Assembly: GCF_000759675.1 (NCBI RefSeq)
Contig: NZ_BAWM01000020.1
Span: 109,138-173,137, forward strand
Length of the DNA stretch: 64,000 nt
Origin: Neobacillus niacini
GTDB lineage: Bacteria > Bacillota > Bacilli > Bacillales > Cytobacillaceae
Direction: 5' to 3'
In this document: piece after piece, positions 59,179 through 64,000 of the stretch
Numbering within the stretch: position 1 is the first letter of the stretch
How the letters are laid out: every line of letters starts with the position of its first letter
The notes under the pieces: generated by a model
The model's input: the letters and a program-made list of their open reading frames with translations, nothing else
Told to the model about the DNA's origin: nothing
The model's database searches: none
Position numbers and translations under genes: made by a program

Positions 59179-60048
59179 CTACTTAACAAATAATGTAATT
59201 ATTGCGACCAAGATAGTTATATATCCCATTAAATACAGAACAAATTTCGCTTTAAATGTTCCTAAAAGCATTAACGTATTCTTAATATCCAGCATCGGAC
59301 CAAAGACAAGAAAGGCAACAAGGGAACCTGTTGAAAATGTACTTCTAAATGATGCTGCTACAAATGCATCCGCCTCTGAGCATAACGAAAGAACATAAGC
59401 GAGACCCATCATAACCAGGTTGGAAGTTAACGGACCTTGGCCAATGTCCAGCAAGGTAGCAGTTTTTACCGTGGTTTGAATGAATGCCGCAACAAACGCA
59501 CCAAGAATTAAGAATTTTCCTACTGAAAATAACTCATCAATTGAATGCTTAAGCATCCCAATAAATTTTCCTTTAAATGATTTCCGATGAACATGGTCAG
59601 CTACATCATTCTTTAACTGAGAATCCTTAAATTGAATGGCTAGTAAGCCACCAACAATAAGAGCAACAAGTAAGGCAATCCCTCCACGATAGAACACCAT
59701 TTCCCAATTGTTCCCAAATGCAATATAGGTGGAAAACAACACGATAGGATTTATCACTGGACCTGTAAGCATAAAGGGAATTGCTGCATAAAGTGGAACA
59801 CCTTTTGCCATCAATCGCCTTGTAATTGGGACAATTCCACACTCACAAGCAGGAAAAATAGCACCTATAAAAGCAGCAGATAAAACAGCAAGTATTTTGT
59901 TTTTAGGAATAATCCGAGCCATCATTTCTTCCGTCACAAAAATCTGGATAATCCCCGAAATTAATACCCCTAACAAGATAAAAGGCAAGGCCTCTATTAA
60001 AATACTTATAAAGATCGTGTTCATTTGCAAGAATTGTTCGCTCTTCAT
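59179..60048 (-). CDS. YraQ/DUF318-type permease, copy 2
   Basis: 289 residues, homologous to copy 1 (FPACECGIVPITRRLMAKGV, LTGPVINPIV, LSLCSEADAF) but lacking its first 40 residues. ATG at 60048 follows GGGAGGTCTTGCT. Fifteen bases upstream of its partner. Confidence 0.85.
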   Translation of the reverse strand: MKSEQFLQMNTIFISILIEALPFILLGVLISGIIQIFVTEEMMARIIPKNKILAVLSAAFIGAIFPACECGIVPITRRLMAKGVPLYAAIPFMLTGPVINPIVLFSTYIAFGNNWEMVFYRGGIALLVALIVGGLLAIQFKDSQLKNDVADHVHRKSFKGKFIGMLKHSIDELFSVGKFLILGAFVAAFIQTTVKTATLLDIGQGPLTSNLVMMGLAYVLSLCSEADAFVAASFRSTFSTGSLVAFLVFGPMLDIKNTLMLLGTFKAKFVLYLMGYITILVAIITLFVK

Positions 60049-60175
60049 AGCAAGACCTCCCTATGTTTAGTCTATTTAAAAATAATATAAAAAAAGCACC
60101 TATAAATTGTATAGGTGTTTAAGCTCACTTTCAACTAAATGTTAATGTTATAAGTGGAATTATTATGAAATGATT

Positions 60176-61114
60176 TTAGTTACATGTACCATGCGGACTA
60201 GGGCAACCAATTTCAGCCTTTTCGACTTGTATCGTACTGTGCTCGATATGAAATTCATCATGTAGAATTTTTTGTGAACTAGCCAGAATATCGTCATGGA
60301 CGGCATCATCTAAAATGGTAATATGGCAGCTCAATACTGGATATCCAGAAGTTATTGTCCAAATGTGTAAATCATGTACTTCCTTTACTAATGGGATTTT
60401 ACTGAGCGCCTCTTTAACATGCTGGATATCAATTTGTGTAGGAGCACCCTCCATCAGGATATGGAAGGAATCTTTAGTGACTCGGAAACCACTAATAATA
60501 ATTAAAACAGCAACAATGACACTGGCAATCGGGTCTGCAATCGTCCAGCCGAAGAACATAATCAGCAGGGCGGCTACAATGGCTCCGACGGACCCCAGCA
60601 TATCACCTAGAACGTGTAAAAATGCACTTCGGACATTGAGGTTGTCATCCTTGTCACCGCTCATTAAAATCCAAGCAGCGATAATGTTCACCACTAATCC
60701 TGTAATTGAAATCATTAGCATTCCTGTACTTTGAACCTCAGGTGGAGCGAAGAAACGCTGAAATGCTTCATAAAAGATATATAAAGAAATGATAATTAGT
60801 GTAATCCCATTTAATGCCGCAGCAATAATTTCAAAGCGCTTGTATCCATACGTTTTTTCATGTGATACCTGTTTTTCCCCTAGTTTAATGGCGAAAAAAC
60901 TAAGTCCAAGTGCAGCAGCGTCACTAAGCATATGTCCGGCGTCAGACAATAGAGCTAAACTGTTTGTTAATATACCGCCAATTACTTCAACCACCATAAA
61001 TGCGGCAATCAAAATAAATGAACTTAGTAGTGCTTTTTTATTACTTGTATGTGAATGACCGTGTCCATGCCCATGACCATGTGAGTGTCCATGGTGGTGA
61101 TGATGGTGTCCCAT
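60176..61114 (-). CDS. Cation diffusion facilitator (zinc/cadmium exporter, CzcD/ZitB-like)
   Basis: 312 residues. His-rich N-terminus (MGHHHHHHGHSHGHGHGH), six membrane helices, metal sites SDAGHMLSDAAAL (helix II) and HVLGDMLGSVGAI (helix V), C-terminal cytoplasmic domain ending in GCPSPHGTCN. Exports divalent metal in exchange for protons. Downstream of the ArsR-family regulator, probably its target. Confidence 0.93.
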   Translation of the reverse strand: MGHHHHHHGHSHGHGHGHGHSHTSNKKALLSSFILIAAFMVVEVIGGILTNSLALLSDAGHMLSDAAALGLSFFAIKLGEKQVSHEKTYGYKRFEIIAAALNGITLIIISLYIFYEAFQRFFAPPEVQSTGMLMISITGLVVNIIAAWILMSGDKDDNLNVRSAFLHVLGDMLGSVGAIVAALLIMFFGWTIADPIASVIVAVLIIISGFRVTKDSFHILMEGAPTQIDIQHVKEALSKIPLVKEVHDLHIWTITSGYPVLSCHITILDDAVHDDILASSQKILHDEFHIEHSTIQVEKAEIGCPSPHGTCN

Positions 61115-61188
61115 AAATATCCCTCTCCCAACTAGAGCTGTCTCTTAGTTTTTTCTTATTTCCTTTTTACGATACGTTTTTCAAACGT

Positions 61189-61557
61189 TTACCTTCGACC
61201 TGCAACCTCTTGTTGGTGCTCGAAGGCAATGTGAATGAGTTGTTTCACATGATCATCATCGAGAGAATAATAGACTAGCTTTCCTTCTTTACGGTATTTT
61301 GCAAGTCCCTGGCTTTTTAAGTGGCGTAAATGATGGGAAGCTGTTGCCGTTGTAGCTCCGACAATATTGGCCACATCACAGACGCAAAGCTCCTCAACAA
61401 GCGTGAGAGCATAGGCAATTTTCATTCGCGTTTCATCAGATAAAGCTTTAAAAAGTTTTGTAACCTCAACGATATTACTTTTTTCAACTAACGGCTGAAC
61501 ACGTTTAGTTTTGTCGCTATCTATACAGGTAACTTCGCAAACATCATGTTCCTTCAT
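61189..61557 (-). CDS. ArsR/SmtB-family metal sensor (CadC-like)
   Basis: 122 residues, winged helix. Metal motif ELCVCDVAN in the recognition region and N-terminal CEVTC, together the cysteine set of CadC-type Cd/Pb/Zn sensors. C-terminal His residues could form a second zinc site. ATG at 61557 follows GAGGTGATGGA. Self-operator at 61600-61619. Confidence 0.9.
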   Translation of the reverse strand: MKEHDVCEVTCIDSDKTKRVQPLVEKSNIVEVTKLFKALSDETRMKIAYALTLVEELCVCDVANIVGATTATASHHLRHLKSQGLAKYRKEGKLVYYSLDDDHVKQLIHIAFEHQQEVAGRR

Positions 61558-61599
61558 TCCATCACCTCATACATTCAAATGTTAGTTTGATTATAGCAT

Positions 61600-61619
61600 A
61601 TTCAAACAGCTGTTTGAAT
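61600..61619. promoter_or_regulatory. ArsR/SmtB operator
   Basis: ATTCAAACAGCTGTTTGAAT, a 20-base perfect palindrome just upstream of the minus-strand extended -10 TGCTATAAT; a second imperfect copy (ATTCAAATG...TTTGAT) lies at about 61573-61590. Confidence 0.85.
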
Positions 61620-61673
61620 GTGAAACATTTTTTTGTTTCAATATGGCTACCTGCCATTAAAATAAAATAGCAA

Positions 61674-61703
61674 AACCAGCTTGAAATAAATCAAGCTGGT
61701 TTC
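61674..61703. terminator. Terminator of the cyd operon
   Basis: AACCAGCTTGA / TCAAGCTGGTT stem with T tracts on both sides. Confidence 0.8.
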
Positions 61704-61793
61704 TTTTCTAATTGCAGAATATCATCTTCCTACCATTCGGCAATGCTTCCATCCTTGTGGCGCCAAACTGGATTTCCTCGGGCCCTATTCAAT

Positions 61794-61892
61794 TCATGAA
61801 ATTTCCCCTTTTGTGGCCAATAAGAAAGAAGCGGTAATGGATACAATGACGAACAGAAATGGTGCGTAGAAAATAAAAAAAGCTTCTAACAT
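61794..61892 (-). CDS. cydS: Cytochrome bd oxidase small subunit CydS-like
   Basis: 32 residues: MLEAFFIFYAPFLFVIVSIT and ASFLLATKGEIS, a single membrane helix. The FxIxYAP start matches Geobacillus CydS, the third subunit of bd oxidase. AAGGAG lies 8 bases before ATG 61892 (an ATG at 61898 is also possible). Immediately downstream of cydB, 12 bases after its stop. Confidence 0.8.
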   Translation of the reverse strand: MLEAFFIFYAPFLFVIVSITASFLLATKGEIS

Positions 61893-61904
61893 CTTCATTT
61901 CTCC

Positions 61905-62930
61905 TTATACATGATCATTTCGTTTACCCTGTACATATTCTTTGTTAAACAAAAATAGCTTTAGCAGCAGATACAAGGATGGCAGGAGTAAACCGAGCCC
62001 TGCAATAAAGGCAATAATTAAAGCGGTTGCCATCGTTTCGTTGGTAAAGCTATCATAAATACTAAGATATGGATAAAGTAAATATGGGTAATGCGAGATT
62101 CCATACGCTAAAAAAGCGAGTGAAAATTGGCCGATTAAGAGCCAAAATGCTAACCAATAGGAATGCCGCTTCCAAACGAAATAAACAGTTCCAATAAAGA
62201 AAGCTACGGAAAGCGCAAACAACCACCATAAGTCTATTAACCGCTGATAATGTTCAGGATTATGGATTCTCAATTCAACAATAATTCCTGCAGCCGCAAT
62301 AATTGCTGGTGCTGCCCAAATAAGTGCGTATTTTCGCATAAGATTTGTTGCAGCCTCATCTTTTGCTTGATGAGCATACCAGGTTAAGAAGACTGCCGAA
62401 ATGTATAACACAGCCGTTAGACTGAGCACGACAATGCTCCATGATAATGGGCTTGTAAATAAGACCCAATAATCCAGCACTGGTCCCGAATCCTCTATCG
62501 TGACAAACCCACCTTCTGATATGGTCAATACAATGGATAAGGAAGCAGGAATCAACAGTCCGGATAACCCATAGAGGACGACATACCTTTTATGTTTAAG
62601 TCCCCCATAGGTTGTAAACGCATAATAGGATCCTCGAATTGCAAGCAGAATAATCGCAATGCTTGCTGGCACAAGTAAGACAGTTCCGTAGTAGTACGCT
62701 GTTTTTGGAAAGAATCCAACCATCCCTACGAAGAAAAATACAAGGAAAACATTCGTGACTTCCCATACAGGTGATAAATACCGCTGAATAATCTTCGTCA
62801 AAATATGCTGCTTGCCCCTTACAGTACTGTAGGCGTTAAAAAATCCAGCACCAAAATCTATGGAAGCGATGATAATGTAACCAAAGAGAAACATCCCAAG
62901 AACCGTAATCCCAATAATTTCAAGATTCAT
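61905..62930 (-). CDS. cydB: Cytochrome bd-type oxidase subunit II
   Basis: 341 residues, about eight or nine membrane helices (GYIIIASIDFGAGFFNAYST). Partner of CydA; closest in style to B. subtilis YthB. Overlaps cydA by 4 bases. Confidence 0.9.
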   Translation of the reverse strand: MNLEIIGITVLGMFLFGYIIIASIDFGAGFFNAYSTVRGKQHILTKIIQRYLSPVWEVTNVFLVFFFVGMVGFFPKTAYYYGTVLLVPASIAIILLAIRGSYYAFTTYGGLKHKRYVVLYGLSGLLIPASLSIVLTISEGGFVTIEDSGPVLDYWVLFTSPLSWSIVVLSLTAVLYISAVFLTWYAHQAKDEAATNLMRKYALIWAAPAIIAAAGIIVELRIHNPEHYQRLIDLWWLFALSVAFFIGTVYFVWKRHSYWLAFWLLIGQFSLAFLAYGISHYPYLLYPYLSIYDSFTNETMATALIIAFIAGLGLLLPSLYLLLKLFLFNKEYVQGKRNDHV

Positions 62931-64000
62931 AGTACCTCCCCACTCCTTTCAGCAGCTCGGTCTGATAACTCTTGCTCCACTGTATTTTTTCGGAACATTC
63001 TCATCAGCACGACAATACTTCCAATTCCCAGGATAAGGTACAATCCAGCAAACAACAGCAGCATTAAATCCACCTGTCCACTCGTTGTTGCCGCTTCTTT
63101 TGTACGCATAATCCCTCGCAATATCCATGGCTGCCGCCCCACTTCATCGAGCCACCAGCCGGCTTCGATTGCAAGAACTGAAAGTGGTCCCCCTAATACA
63201 ATCAGCCAATGGAACCATCTCGATGCGGTGAAACGCCATTTTTTCCAGGTACCAACGAGATATACCAACGACAATAAGGTCATCCACATACCAATCGTGA
63301 CCATTACATCAAATAGGTAATGAATATAGAGGGGCGGAACTTCATCCCCAGGAAATTGGTCAAGTCCAATTACTTCTGCATTAGGGGCACTATGAGCTAA
63401 AATACTTAGTGCGAATGGAATTTTTAAAGCATATTTTACTTCCCCATTCTCAAGGACTCCATATAAAATCAGCGGCGCTCCTTCTTCCGTTTCAAAATGC
63501 CATTCCGCTGCTGCTAATTTTTCAGGCTGATATTTTGCTAAATATTTACCGGAGAAATCGCCGATAACAGCGCTGGTAATTGAAAAAATGAGACCAATTT
63601 TCATGGTTAAAAATAATGCTTTTTTATGATAGGGATGGTTAGAGCCCTTAAGTATTCTAAAAGCGCCGACAGCTGCTAACACAAATGCAGAGGTCATATA
63701 GGCGGTAACCAGTACATGGGCAACCTTTGTCGGCATCGCAGGGTTAAACATCGCCACAATCGGACTCACATTTACCAGCTGCCCGCCTGCAAGATCAAAG
63801 CCTTGTGGTGCATTCATAAATGCATTGACTATTGTAATAAAAACGGCTGAAAAAGAGGCTCCGACCGCAACCGGAATCAGTAGCAGCAGATGTTTTCGTT
63901 GATTCTCAAAGCGGTCCCATGTATAAAGATAGATGCCCAAAAAGATCGCTTCAAAGAAAAACGCAAACGTCTCCATAAAGAGTGGCAAGGCAATGACATT
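62927..64000 (-). CDS. cydA: Cytochrome bd-type oxidase subunit I (5' end beyond window)
   Basis: At least 357 residues visible; the N-terminus lies off the right edge. Quinol-oxidising haem subunit: membrane helices with FFFEAIFLGIYLYTWDRF, Q-loop region (KIPFALSILAHSAPNAEVIG) and GRQPWILRGIMRT. The short Q-loop resembles YthA/CIO types. Runs off the window, so the start is not seen. Confidence 0.92.
   Translation of the reverse strand, partial: NVIALPLFMETFAFFFEAIFLGIYLYTWDRFENQRKHLLLLIPVAVGASFSAVFITIVNAFMNAPQGFDLAGGQLVNVSPIVAMFNPAMPTKVAHVLVTAYMTSAFVLAAVGAFRILKGSNHPYHKKALFLTMKIGLIFSITSAVIGDFSGKYLAKYQPEKLAAAEWHFETEEGAPLILYGVLENGEVKYALKIPFALSILAHSAPNAEVIGLDQFPGDEVPPLYIHYLFDVMVTIGMWMTLLSLVYLVGTWKKWRFTASRWFHWLIVLGGPLSVLAIEAGWWLDEVGRQPWILRGIMRTKEAATTSGQVDLMLLLFAGLYLILGIGSIVVLMRMFRKNTVEQELSDRAAERSGEVL

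Overview
The window is a Bacillaceae chromosome. Its gene order closely follows the Bacillus subtilis clpP-crh-whiA-yvcK-rapZ-trxB-his-lgt-hprK-nag-yvl-uvrAB-csbA region, next to the cggR-gapA-pgk-tpiA-gpmI-eno glycolytic operon. Regulatory sites agree with this: a CggR tandem operator, a CtsR heptad repeat, a NagR (dre-type) site, a sigma-W-type promoter, Zur boxes and a LexA/DinR-like box. Dispersed hairpin repeats are typical of environmental Bacillus/Neobacillus-type genomes.

Layout. 1-9.0 kb (minus strand): glycolytic operon, a small glutaredoxin-like gene and rpoN (sigL). 9.13-9.20 kb: tRNA-Arg(CCG). 9.18-24.54 kb: a 15.33-kb integrated element bounded by a perfect 28-bp direct repeat that includes the 5' part of the tRNA gene. 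24.7-42.99 kb: clpP, the crh-whiA-yvcK-rapZ-nudix-trxB block, a TPR gene, the complete hisZGDBHAFI operon, then yvoF-ppaX-yvoD-lgt-hprK. 43.2-45.9 kb: nagA-nagB-nagR. 46-53.3 kb: yvlD-yvlB-yvlA, uvrA-uvrB and csbA. 53.4-61.6 kb: a metal-homeostasis region with a zinc-independent L33, a COG0523 GTPase, a ZnuA-like lipoprotein, two convergent copies of a permease pair, a CDF exporter and an ArsR/SmtB sensor. 61.8-64 kb: a cytochrome bd oxidase locus including a tiny CydS-like gene; cydA runs off the window.

The element is the most interesting part. It has an integrase, a replication initiator, an iteron/13-mer origin candidate, two HNH-type endonucleases plus a NUMOD1-containing homing-type protein, an HK97-type portal, a fused prohead protease-major capsid gene with an internal start, and one tail-tube gene. 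I see no large terminase, tape measure, tail fibre or lysis genes, so it looks like a capsid-encoding phage satellite (cf-PICI-like) or a reduced prophage. It carries two unexplained structured non-coding regions: a ~270-nt RNA candidate at 22076-22345 with its own extended -10 promoter, a closing stem starting at the predicted 5' end, an H-type pseudoknot and a terminator; and a ~350-nt run of perfect stem-loops at 17208-17559, exactly where a terminase gene would be expected before the portal. Three identical 18-bp perfect palindromes lie 20-27 bp upstream of three element genes and define a probable regulon. Integration cut the tRNA-Arg gene off from its native promoter; the element supplies a strong replacement promoter, and a terminator stops the orphaned promoter before it reaches the integrase.

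All family names come from reading sequences by eye. No database or folding program was run.
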